Below, in pieces: positions 30,779-38,084 of a stretch of 64,000 nucleotides of DNA (its first letter is position 1; every line of letters starts with the position of its first letter). Below the pieces are notes generated by a model, which saw only the letters and a program-made list of their open reading frames with translations, had not been told where the DNA came from and ran no database searches. Both the position numbers and the translations under genes were made by a program. This stretch comes from a virus. The stretch lies in the IMG/VR virus record IMGVR_UViG_3300019880_000001, positions 1-64,000 of that record; one strand, given 5' to 3'.

Positions 30779-32095
30779 ATGTCCAAGAGCATCGTCGGTA
30801 GGCCCATGAAGAAGTTCGGTCAGGATCAGGAGCGCCCGAAGCGCGTTCCGTTCGGTCTCGGCGTCCCCGCAACGGACGGTACGCTGGCGGCCGATGCCGC
30901 TCAGAAGTGCCTTCGGTGCTCCTTCGGCAACATCCCCGTGATCGAGGAGGTCGTCTGGACGATCCCGCTCCCCCTCACGTCCGAGGAGGCGCTCTCGACG
31001 CTCGGTGACACGGTGAACCTGCTCTCGGGCAGCTCCAGCGTGCCTGGCGTTGCGTCGATCGACTCGACGTTCCTCATCAACGGCATTCTCCAGACGGACA
31101 TTCTGGCGCAGGGCATCGGCGTCCACGTGTTCTGCGAGCCGATGAGCTTCTCGACCATCGGCAACTCTTTCGTTGCGCCGGCGACGACGGTCAACCCGCC
31201 CCCCTCGCCCGACGTGTTCACCACGAACGATCTGACGAACCGTGCGATGAGCACGTCCGTCACGGCGACTGGCGACAACTTCGGCCCGGCCGTGTTCGAG
31301 TTCGGTGCCGACGTCTGGCGCGCAGGCTGGAACTTCATCAACGCCTACCAGTTTCAGTGGAAGACCTCGCAGCGCGAGCTCGTCCTCAATGAGCTGGCGG
31401 CCGACGTGTCGTACTTCGGGTCCTTCGCGGATGCCGAGGCGAGCGGCACGAGCGAAGTGGCCATCATCGAGTTCGTCGCCGCGGTCAACGCGACGTACCG
31501 CTCGAAGGGCTCGTCAACGATCTTCCTGCCGGTCAACTTCCGTCGGGTCGGTTCCGTCAACAGCACGAGCGCGACCAACAACGTTGGCGTGTTCCACCCG
31601 ACGCGCGACTTCGATCTCGCGCCGGTCACCTGGGGCGGTCTCCGATGGCAGGGGTACGGCTGCAAAGGCCAGATGTACCGCCCGATCGAGAGCCCGTGCT
31701 TCCTCGAGCGCGGTATCCCCATCGGGATGCTCTTCGTCGTGCAGGACGCCGTGCACCAGGCGCTCATGCTCCAGGCCGTCACGCTCAACAACGAGCCCTT
31801 CGGCGTGAACGTCAGCGTCGACGAGAACCTCGTCGATGCAACGGCGCCCACCGCGGCGTCCGGCGTTCCCACCGCAGGCGCCATCGTCGTCGGCGGCGCG
31901 AACACCATGCTGGAGCAGACGCTCGACGCGACCCCCGTGCTCGTTCCGCAGCAAGTCAACACCTCCCGCCAGATCTTCAAGGGCGGCATCCTGAAGCTCG
32001 CGATCAAGATCAAGGGCTGGGAAATGCCCGGTGGCTGGAAGGCGTACTGCCAGTCCAACCTGCCCCAGATCATGACGGGATCTGCGTCGGTCTGA
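30779..32095 (+). CDS. Putative major capsid protein, 438 aa
   Basis: The gene has its own leader structure, a strong Shine-Dalgarno (AGGAGAAGAG) and a strong terminator, as expected for an abundant protein. The 438 residues have no signal or membrane segment and are beta-rich with long polar loops, for example IPVIEEVVWTIPLPLTSEEA, VFEFGADVWRAGWNFINAYQ, RGIPIGMLFVVQDAVHQALM and GGILKLAIKIKGWEMPGGWK. Length fits a double jelly-roll or HK97-like protein, but no HK97 or portal/protease context exists. I favour a jelly-roll capsid protein; fold is unproven. Another possibility is a penton or vertex protein. Confidence 0.5.
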   Translation: MSKSIVGRPMKKFGQDQERPKRVPFGLGVPATDGTLAADAAQKCLRCSFGNIPVIEEVVWTIPLPLTSEEALSTLGDTVNLLSGSSSVPGVASIDSTFLINGILQTDILAQGIGVHVFCEPMSFSTIGNSFVAPATTVNPPPSPDVFTTNDLTNRAMSTSVTATGDNFGPAVFEFGADVWRAGWNFINAYQFQWKTSQRELVLNELAADVSYFGSFADAEASGTSEVAIIEFVAAVNATYRSKGSSTIFLPVNFRRVGSVNSTSATNNVGVFHPTRDFDLAPVTWGGLRWQGYGCKGQMYRPIESPCFLERGIPIGMLFVVQDAVHQALMLQAVTLNNEPFGVNVSVDENLVDATAPTAASGVPTAGAIVVGGANTMLEQTLDATPVLVPQQVNTSRQIFKGGILKLAIKIKGWEMPGGWKAYCQSNLPQIMTGSASV

Positions 32096-32112
32096 ACAAC
32101 GGACCGAGTACG

Positions 32113-32162
32113 ACGTTATGCGGGCGGACGTGGGGTCTCTCGCGTCCGCCCGTAACGTTTTT
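32113..32162 (+). terminator. Strong Rho-independent terminator
   Basis: A 16-bp stem (ACGTTA 32113-32118 plus CGGGCGGACG 32121-32130, pairing with CGTCCGCCCG 32143-32152 plus TAACGT 32153-32158, with a 2-nt bulge TG) is followed by a run of five T from 32158. It directly follows the putative capsid gene. Confidence 0.85.
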
Positions 32163-32173
32163 AGGCCCAAGAA

Positions 32174-32773
32174 ATGACGCAGGACGCGCTTCAACTCAGA
32201 CGAGATCGTGATCGCAAATATGCGAGCGAGAAGCGCGCTTCTATGTCGAAGTTGGACAAGAAGGCGTACCTAGCCAAAGAGCGAGAACGGGGTCGCCGTC
32301 GTTATTTGGACCCCGATAAGAAGTCCGGGCGAGTGCGCACGAAAAAGAGAATCGAACAACGGAAGCTCGCAGAGGGGATCTGCGTGTCTTGTACGGAGCT
32401 AGCCACGTGCGCGCGGTTCTGCTTCTACCACTGGCTGGTGAACATCGGCGGCAAGTACGGGTTGAGGGTCAAAAACGGAGGGGTCGAGACTTTGAAAGCG
32501 CTTTGGGGCGAGCAAAACGGCCTGTGCGCGCTCACCGGAGAACTACTAGTTCCGGGGCAAAATGCTTCCGTCGATCACATTCTTCCTCGCTGCCGTAACG
32601 GCCGTAACGAAAAAAGCAATCTCCAGTGGGTGACAAAAGAGGTCAACTACTTCAAGCGCACACGAACCAGCTCGGAGCTTGTTAGAATGTCCTTGAAAGT
32701 CGCTCATCACGCCGAACGTGACGTCAGATCGAACGTCCTTCAGTTCAAGAAGACGTCAGAAGGAAAGGGTTGA
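32174..32773 (+). CDS. HNH endonuclease, probably homing
   Basis: The 199-residue protein begins with a basic helical arm (RRDRDRKYASEKRASMSKLD, and KERERGRRRYL). A CVSCTELATCARFCFYH metal site comes next, then an HNH core: LCALTGELLVPGQNASVDHI, LPRCRNGRNEKSNLQWVTKE and VNYFKRTR. The order D-H-I-x-P, N-x3-N-L-Q-W-V is typical of group I-type free-standing HNH endonucleases. It lies between putative capsid genes, just after a strong terminator, a usual site for selfish homing endonucleases. Its start ATG 32174 is 12 nt after the T run, so expression needs a promoter not seen or readthrough. Confidence 0.8.
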   Translation: MTQDALQLRRDRDRKYASEKRASMSKLDKKAYLAKERERGRRRYLDPDKKSGRVRTKKRIEQRKLAEGICVSCTELATCARFCFYHWLVNIGGKYGLRVKNGGVETLKALWGEQNGLCALTGELLVPGQNASVDHILPRCRNGRNEKSNLQWVTKEVNYFKRTRTSSELVRMSLKVAHHAERDVRSNVLQFKKTSEGKG

Positions 32774-32778
32774 GTCAC

Positions 32779-33384
32779 ATGCAGCCGCACGACCACCAAA
32801 TTCGCAATCTTGCTTTGTACGCTCCGAAGATCGCCTTCGGGATGATGGCCGGCGTCCCCCGCGTGCCGTTCATCGCAGACATTCCGATCCAGTTCTCCTC
32901 GTCGACGGTCAACGCGCCGCCGGTCGTTCAGAACTTCCAGAACAACCTGACGCAAGACACGGTCATCGAGCGGATTGCGTACAACCTCGGTCAGCCGAAC
33001 AGCTTCCCCGGGAGCCCGTTCCAGTCGACGTACTTCAACCAGCTCAAGCAGAGCGGGCAGATCGGCGTCGGCGTGCAAATGGCCGTGTACGGCGGTCCCA
33101 AGTACAACGTCAACGACACCTTCACCGATCTCGGCACCCTCGCAGACGTGTTCGCGGTGACGTGGCCCAACGGGTGGCCGCTCCAGAAGCAGAGCAACGT
33201 GAAGGTGAGCGCAATCCTCACGCAGACGCCGGTGAGCGTACCGTTCAACATCACCATGACGTTCCTCGGGTGGCAGTTCCTCTCGAAGGAGCTCGACGAT
33301 CTTTCAGACGAGGAAGCGCGCGCGCGGTTGCGCAAGCTCGGCGTCGAAACTCCCGACCTGAAGATTCTGCTGTCCAACGGCTGA
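32779..33384 (+). CDS. Putative small capsid (jelly-roll) protein
   Basis: ATG 32779 follows an AAGGAAAGGG ribosome site and is preferred to TTG 32770. The 201 residues are beta-strand rich with few charges in the core: RVPFIADIPIQFSSSTVNAP, LTQDTVIERIAYNLGQP, SGQIGVGVQMAVYGGPKYNV, VSVPFNITMTFLGWQFLSKE. A helical end closes it. Size and neighbourhood fit the small single jelly-roll capsid protein of P23-77-like viruses (about 19 kDa), which is encoded near a larger partner; here the next gene is 296 residues. Fold assignment is inference. Confidence 0.45.
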   Translation: MQPHDHQIRNLALYAPKIAFGMMAGVPRVPFIADIPIQFSSSTVNAPPVVQNFQNNLTQDTVIERIAYNLGQPNSFPGSPFQSTYFNQLKQSGQIGVGVQMAVYGGPKYNVNDTFTDLGTLADVFAVTWPNGWPLQKQSNVKVSAILTQTPVSVPFNITMTFLGWQFLSKELDDLSDEEARARLRKLGVETPDLKILLSNG

Positions 33385-33385
33385 A

Positions 33386-34276
33386 ATGAACGAGCGCATC
33401 GACAACGTGATTCGATTGCAGGCACGCCCAGACGGCGTGGCGCCATCGATCCGTTCGATCCTCCACAACGGCCGAAACGAGATCGTCACCAACGGCCCGA
33501 ACTCGGAGTTCGGGTTCATCGGAAGCGATCCGTACAACACGAACGCCTACACCGGCCTCGTCGTTCCGGCGGTACCCAGTGGGACGATCGGAAACGCGCG
33601 CTACCTCTTCGTGCTCGCGCGTCAGAGTTTCAGCACTGGAGAGCAGAGCTCGGAACACCGCGGCGTGCGCCTCGTCGGAATTCGGCAGTACGCCGAGCTC
33701 ATCGCGCGTCTTCCGGCTCGTGTCGCGCCGCTTGCCGCCAGCGGCCCTCCCGCCGGCAGCACCGTCACGTTCCGCAAGGAGATCACGAGCCCGCTCTGGC
33801 ACCCGCAGGACGGCAACATCTCCTGGCACGTGATGATCATCAACAAGGTGCAGCGCGATACGCGCAACCCCGCCAACACGGACGGGATCATCTACCAGGA
33901 CGCGTTATCGCCCGCGCTCATCTACCAGACTTTGGCGCCGTACACGCCTCCGAACGGCGGACGCCCGTGGGGCACTCCGCTCGGCGCGAGCCTCGGCAAC
34001 ATCCACGAGCTTCGATACCCCTGGCGCACCGAACGGAGCGAGCGCGTGCTCGACATTCCGATTCCGGTGCCGTGCGACGTCGTGCTCTTCGCGAGCGTTC
34101 GTCAAAACGACCCGACACTCAACCCGGTCTTCACCGAGGCGACTGTTGTCACGAGGCAGTTCGCCGCGTTGTCTCCCGAAGACCAGTTCATCGCCGCGTA
34201 CCCCGCGTCTGCTCAATACGGCGCCATCGCCGGCTCGCTCGTGTTCGATCAGAACCTCGGAGCGTGCGTCCCATGA
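33386..34276 (+). CDS. Putative large capsid or vertex protein
   Basis: Begins 2 nt after the previous stop; 296 residues, no signal or membrane segment, strand-rich: EIVTNGPNSEFGFIGSDPYN, ARYLFVLARQSFSTGEQSSE, ISWHVMIINKVQRDTRNPAN, LDIPIPVPCDVVLFASVRQN. Its size is close to the large jelly-roll capsid protein of P23-77-like viruses (about 32 kDa). The gene couples directly to three mini membrane proteins, again as in membrane-containing viruses. Could instead be a penton or minor capsid protein; fold unproven. Confidence 0.45.
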   Translation: MNERIDNVIRLQARPDGVAPSIRSILHNGRNEIVTNGPNSEFGFIGSDPYNTNAYTGLVVPAVPSGTIGNARYLFVLARQSFSTGEQSSEHRGVRLVGIRQYAELIARLPARVAPLAASGPPAGSTVTFRKEITSPLWHPQDGNISWHVMIINKVQRDTRNPANTDGIIYQDALSPALIYQTLAPYTPPNGGRPWGTPLGASLGNIHELRYPWRTERSERVLDIPIPVPCDVVLFASVRQNDPTLNPVFTEATVVTRQFAALSPEDQFIAAYPASAQYGAIAGSLVFDQNLGACVP

Positions 34277-34500
34277 TCAACGGAGGCGCGTACGTACTCT
34301 CGAGCGCGATCGGAGGCTTGGTCTCTGGCGCTATCGGTGCGTCCGTCGCCGAGTCTTCTGATTCGCATCCGGTGCTCAAGGGAGCTCTCGTTGTTGCGGC
34401 TCTCGATGCGCTTCTGGCGACCGCCATCTACGCTGCCATCTCGCAGCCCATACTCCCGCAAGCCGGCGTGAGTGGACTGCACAACCCGAGGTTCCCGTGA
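34273..34500 (+). CDS. Mini membrane protein A, -PRFP C terminus
   Basis: ATG 34273 overlaps the preceding stop. Two Gly/Ala-rich membrane segments (YVLSSAIGGLVSGAIGASVA and GALVVAALDALLATAIYAAI) are separated by an acidic-polar loop, and the protein ends in NPRFP. The hairpin with glycine-zipper spacing and the shared end make it one of three tandem related proteins. Likely a component of a virion membrane; inference. Confidence 0.6.
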   Translation: MINGGAYVLSSAIGGLVSGAIGASVAESSDSHPVLKGALVVAALDALLATAIYAAISQPILPQAGVSGLHNPRFP

Positions 34501-34730
34501 GCCGCGCCGGAGCTGCGTTCGGAAGTGCAGTCGGGCTCGCGCTCGGCGGCGCGTTTGGTGGGTACACCGTCCTCAGCCTCAAGCAAGGACGCGTTACCGA
34601 CAAGACACTGTTCGACGGCGCCGTTGTAGGCGCTTTCGTCGGGACCATCATCGGTGCCGCACTCGGCGCCGGACCCAAAGAGCCAGCTCAGGTCGGAACG
34701 GGACACCCTCTTACTCCGAGGTTCCCATGA
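34497..34730 (+). CDS. Mini membrane protein B, -PRFP C terminus
   Basis: GTG 34497 overlaps the previous stop. It has the same plan: Gly/Ala hairpin (GAAFGSAVGLALGGAFGGYT and DGAVVGAFVGTIIGAALGAG), a charged turn with KQGRVTDKTL, and an end LTPRFP identical to gene A at its last four residues. 77 residues. Confidence 0.6.
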   Translation: MSRAGAAFGSAVGLALGGAFGGYTVLSLKQGRVTDKTLFDGAVVGAFVGTIIGAALGAGPKEPAQVGTGHPLTPRFP

Positions 34731-34945
34731 ACCGCACGGGAGCCGCTTTGCTCGGTCTCGCAATAGGAGGCGTCATCGGTGAAATCGCCGGGCGCTCCCT
34801 CGAGAAAGGGCACGGAGAGGATGCCGAGCTCGAAGGCGCCCTTGGCGGCGGTGTGCTCGGTGCGGCGCTCGGTTCCGTTCTCTTCGCCACTGTGGCATCT
34901 CCTCCGCAACAGCAGACGCATGTCTCGCAGGCAGGGTTTCCATGA
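34727..34945 (+). CDS. Mini membrane protein C, -GFP C terminus
   Basis: ATG 34727 overlaps the previous stop. Helices GAALLGLAIGGVIGEIAGRS and LEGALGGGVLGAALGSVLFA, an acidic loop (EKGHGEDAE) and the end QAGFP. It is the third tandem member; divergence among the three suggests an old duplication. Confidence 0.6.
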   Translation: MNRTGAALLGLAIGGVIGEIAGRSLEKGHGEDAELEGALGGGVLGAALGSVLFATVASPPQQQTHVSQAGFP

Positions 34946-35655
34946 CAACGCCGGCGCAAGCGTACGGGCATCCGACTCTCGACGACGTCCCCGTTTCCGG
35001 ACCGACCGATCCGGGGATCCTCAAAGCGGACTGCTGGTTCGCTCAACACGTTTTACCGACACCGCAACAGGCCGCGTGCGTCGACTGTAAAGGACCAATT
35101 CCAATGTGGGCAAAAACCTCGGGCGTGGGTGAGCAGATTTCGTTCGGCGGAGCGCGCGCTCGCGGCTTCTCGCTCGCCGCACCAGGCGACCCGGACGCTT
35201 GGGTTCAACTCACGCCGGCGCAGCAGACGTGGGTCGTGAACTCGATCCGAACGCTCGACTCGAAGATCCGAGAGCAGACGCACACCACGTGCCCTGGCAT
35301 GCAGACGCCGAGCATCACGGGCATGGCGGGGTGTTTTCAGAACTGGTTCAACGGCGCGCACCTCGGGCTGACGAACCGCGCCGGCGCCCCCGTCGTGCTC
35401 CGCACCGACGGCGTCTTCGATCAGGACACGCTCGACGCGCTTCGCACCGTCACTTCGCTCGACGCGAAGAACTACCCCACCCCGTTCCCGGGTACGGAAG
35501 CGGCGGGCATCGCCCCCGCATCCAAGAAGCTTTCCACCGGCGCCATGGTCGGTATCGCCGCTGCTGGCGCGACCGTTCTCGGTGGGATCGCCTACGTCGC
35601 CATGCACGGCAAGAGCAAACGCAAGGGTCGTCGGACTCGAAGGAGCAAGCGGTAA
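34942..35655 (+). CDS. Peptidoglycan-binding-like, C-tail-anchored protein
   Basis: ATG 34942 overlaps the previous stop. The 237 residues start MTTPAQAYGHPTLDDVPVSG and have six cysteines (for example CVDCKGPIP). A helical domain QLTPAQQTWVVNSIRTLDSK ... RTDGVFDQDTLDALRTVTSL resembles PG_binding_1 repeats, with the D-G-x-F-x-x-x-T turn. The C terminus ASKKLSTGAMVGIAAAGATV is a membrane anchor followed by a basic tail (KRKGRRTRRSKR); the same ASKKLSTGA anchor is in the next gene. Probably a membrane protein of the virion that touches the cell wall. Confidence 0.55.
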   Translation: MTTPAQAYGHPTLDDVPVSGPTDPGILKADCWFAQHVLPTPQQAACVDCKGPIPMWAKTSGVGEQISFGGARARGFSLAAPGDPDAWVQLTPAQQTWVVNSIRTLDSKIREQTHTTCPGMQTPSITGMAGCFQNWFNGAHLGLTNRAGAPVVLRTDGVFDQDTLDALRTVTSLDAKNYPTPFPGTEAAGIAPASKKLSTGAMVGIAAAGATVLGGIAYVAMHGKSKRKGRRTRRSKR

Positions 35656-37133
35656 TGTCGTTCTACAGAGTCACGCCGGGGGAGTCCCCGGCCATGATCG
35701 CACGCAAGCTCGGCACGTCGGTGTCGGCCCTCATCGGCGCCAACGGCCACAAGCCGACAACGGTCGTCGCCGGCAAGCGCACGTTCCAAGCGCTGCGCTT
35801 CAACGAGCTCTTGCACAAGCCTCGTGCAGGCGTCGGAGCGCTCGGTGAGCCCGGCACGCTCGGAGTCACGCCGGCGGATCCGGCAGCTCCGCACGCGCTG
35901 ATCGCGCAAGGAAGCAGCGGCTCGGACGTCGCGCTCTGGCAGAAGATCATCGGCGTCACGGCCGATGGTTCGTTCGGATCGGGAACTGCCGCAGCAACCA
36001 AGTCGTGGCAGACCGCTCACGGGCTCAACCCAGACGGCGTCGTCGGCCCCAACACGTGGGCGAAAGCGCTCGGCAACGCCTCGAGCGCACCGGTGCCTGC
36101 TCCCGTCGCATCCGGCGCGAGCCTCGCAATGGCGGCCGGCGCCGCGTACTCGGCTCTGAACCTGGATCCGAACTACTGCACGAACGTCGCTCGCGCAGGC
36201 ACTCCGGTGAACACGGCCGTCCACAACTTCAAGGCAGCGTGGAACGCCGCCAACCCGAGCCGCGCAGTGCCCATCGGCACCGGCAAGTACGAGCCAGTCG
36301 TGGCTTCTGCGCTCTCGTCGGCGCTCGGCGGAGTGACCGTACCTGCCGGTTGCGGCGCCGGGGCGGCGCAGCCTGCCCCCGCGGCCCCCTCGACGCCGGC
36401 GGCTCCGGTCCCCATGCCGGAACCGACCGTCACCCCCGCCCCCACACCGGCTCCGACGGCCTCGAGCGCCTACAGCGGCGCACAGATCGCCGCTGCCACG
36501 GCGATGAACTCGGCGCTCTCAGCGCACGGCTACAAGCAGGCCGATCAAGGGCTGTACGCGGCGTTCCAGCGCTCGATGGGGATCACGGCCGACGGGTACC
36601 CCGGAACCGGCACGATGGGGAAGCTCAAGGCGGTGCTCGCCTCCGCCGGCATCCCCATGGCCGCGGTACCCGTGTACCCGTGGCGCGCGGGCGCCTACGA
36701 TGGCGTGAACGCTCCCACGCAGAGCTCGTGGTCGGGAGCGTCCGCAACGCCCGCGCCCCCCGCCGTCGCTCCGCCCCCGCCTCCCTCGAGCGGCGGTATC
36801 GCCCCTCCCCCTCCGGCACCTTCTGGCGGCGGCACGGCCCCTGCGGCTTCTGCCCCCGCAGCAGGAGGAAGCACGGCTCCCGTGCCCGTTGCCGCCGGCG
36901 GCGGCGCCATCGTGTCTCCCGCGGCGCCTGCATCGAAGAAGTTGAGCACCGGCGCGATCGTGGTCGGCGCGATCGGCGCGGCGGCACTCGTCGGGCTGAT
37001 CGCCATGGCGGCGACCGGTAAGAAGGGGCACCGCGGAGCTCGAGGCGCGCGAGGGCCGTCTCGTCGCAGCAAGCACAAGAAGCCCGCGCATCACGCGCAC
37101 AAGCCGAAGCGCAAGAGGAAGTCGAAGCGGTAA
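35655..37133 (+). CDS. LysM / PG-binding membrane protein, 492 aa
   Basis: Domains in order: LysM-like (1-50, SFYRVTPGESPAMIARKLGT); PG_binding_1 (about 80-140, LWQKIIGVTADGSFGSGTAA, then GVVGPNTWAKAL); a copy of the domain at 27021 (about 165-235, LDPNYCTNVARAGTPVNTAV, FKAAWNAANPSRAVPIGTGK, CGAGAA); a second PG-binding unit (GLYAAFQRSMGITADGYPGT); a long Pro/Ala/Gly linker; an ASKKLSTGAIVVGAIGAAAL membrane anchor; and a Lys/Arg-rich tail. With several wall-binding modules on a membrane anchor, it could drive wall penetration or vertex attachment. No catalytic motif seen. Confidence 0.65.
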   Translation: MSFYRVTPGESPAMIARKLGTSVSALIGANGHKPTTVVAGKRTFQALRFNELLHKPRAGVGALGEPGTLGVTPADPAAPHALIAQGSSGSDVALWQKIIGVTADGSFGSGTAAATKSWQTAHGLNPDGVVGPNTWAKALGNASSAPVPAPVASGASLAMAAGAAYSALNLDPNYCTNVARAGTPVNTAVHNFKAAWNAANPSRAVPIGTGKYEPVVASALSSALGGVTVPAGCGAGAAQPAPAAPSTPAAPVPMPEPTVTPAPTPAPTASSAYSGAQIAAATAMNSALSAHGYKQADQGLYAAFQRSMGITADGYPGTGTMGKLKAVLASAGIPMAAVPVYPWRAGAYDGVNAPTQSSWSGASATPAPPAVAPPPPPSSGGIAPPPPAPSGGGTAPAASAPAAGGSTAPVPVAAGGGAIVSPAAPASKKLSTGAIVVGAIGAAALVGLIAMAATGKKGHRGARGARGPSRRSKHKKPAHHAHKPKRKRKSKR

Positions 37134-37139
37134 TCCCCC

Positions 37140-37388
37140 ATGCGAGTCGTGATCGACAACGCGGCGCTCAGGAGGAACCGTTCCTGTAAGGGCGCCTACA
37201 CCAACCGGGAATGGGATCCTGCATTGCAGGCGCTCGTGTTCCCGAATTGGGAAGAGTCGGTCAAAGAGCTGCTGTCGACTCCGAAGGGGCTCGCTCGTCT
37301 CGAATGGTACGTCCGGCACAATCTCGTGCCGATGACGATGTCTGAATTCATCGCGGCGAAAGCCGCACGTGGAGGCTCCAGTGAGTGA
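37140..37388 (+). CDS. Hypothetical protein, 82 aa
   Basis: ATG 37140 is 7 bp after the previous stop. The 82 residues contain NREWDPALQALVFPNWEESV and a helical end (SEFIAAKAARG). No membrane segment and no recognised family. The next gene starts inside its last codons (GTG 37381). Confidence 0.5.
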   Translation: MRVVIDNAALRRNRSCKGAYTNREWDPALQALVFPNWEESVKELLSTPKGLARLEWYVRHNLVPMTMSEFIAAKAARGGSSE

Positions 37389-37887
37389 GTTCGTCGGACG
37401 TACAGGATCGATGCGTGTTTACTCGTACCCGGAAACTCGACGCAGCGGCAGCGATCCGCTGACGGCGTTCGCGCGGAACTTCGCGACGGGCACGAAGGGC
37501 AGCAATACGGTCGGGCCTGACGGCCTGGATATCGTGTGGAACGCGATCGACGTCGGAGTCGATCCTGACAACGACGTCCCGATCACTCCAAAAGCCACCG
37601 GGCAGTTGCTCATCACCGGCGTCATCACGCTCACCAACGGAACCGGCGCGCCGATAGACGCCGTCGTTACGGTGCATCTCGACGGTGTCGCCGCCGGACC
37701 GTCTTTCGCTACGATGACGATCCCCGCAGGCGCTACGGCCGCCATTCCTTTCATGGCAGAGACCGAAGTCATCTCGCCGCTCAACGAGGAGCACTTGATC
37801 CAAGTTTTCGTCGACGGCGACGGTTTGACCACCGTATCCGACGGCTCGGTGATCAACGTTCAAGAGGTCGTACTCTCGACCGGTTGA
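37381..37887 (+). CDS. Beta-sandwich structural protein, divergent plug motif
   Basis: Starts at GTG 37381. The N terminus SEFVGRTGSMRVYSYPETRR keeps the GR ... YP frame of the spike plug motif ([11 protein letters not shown]) but is divergent. The rest of the 168 residues is a beta domain (LLITGVITLTNGTGAPIDAV, AVVTVHLDGVAAGPSFATMT) like small phage decoration or receptor-binding folds. It directly precedes the spike series, so it may use the same docking site. Function inferred. Confidence 0.5.
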   Translation: MSEFVGRTGSMRVYSYPETRRSGSDPLTAFARNFATGTKGSNTVGPDGLDIVWNAIDVGVDPDNDVPITPKATGQLLITGVITLTNGTGAPIDAVVTVHLDGVAAGPSFATMTIPAGATAAIPFMAETEVISPLNEEHLIQVFVDGDGLTTVSDGSVINVQEVVLSTG

Positions 37888-37898
37888 AGGAGACGCGC

Positions 37899-38081
37899 AT
37901 GCCCAAGCTGATTCACCAGGAGACGATGTGCTGCGGGTACAAGAAGTGCCCGGAGCTCAAGATCTTCGAAGACGGCTCCGTCGAACTCAGCGACAACGAC
38001 GAGGAGATCGGTTCGGTCGGAACCCTCAAGCTTCGTCCCGAAGTGATGTCTCGCCTCGTCGAGATCTACTCGAAAATCTGA
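37899..38081 (+). CDS. CCGxKKCP small conserved protein, 60 aa
   Basis: ATG 37899 has an AAGGAG site 7 nt upstream; the TTG at 37884 is rejected. The product reads ETMCCGYKKCPELKIFEDGS then DNDEEIGSVGTLKLRPE. The C-C-G-x-K-x-C-P ... D-G-S ... D-D pattern belongs to a small family in phages and Myxococcota-type genomes. Three cysteines may bind metal. Function unknown. Confidence 0.6.
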   Translation: MPKLIHQETMCCGYKKCPELKIFEDGSVELSDNDEEIGSVGTLKLRPEVMSRLVEIYSKI

Positions 38082-38084
38082 ACC

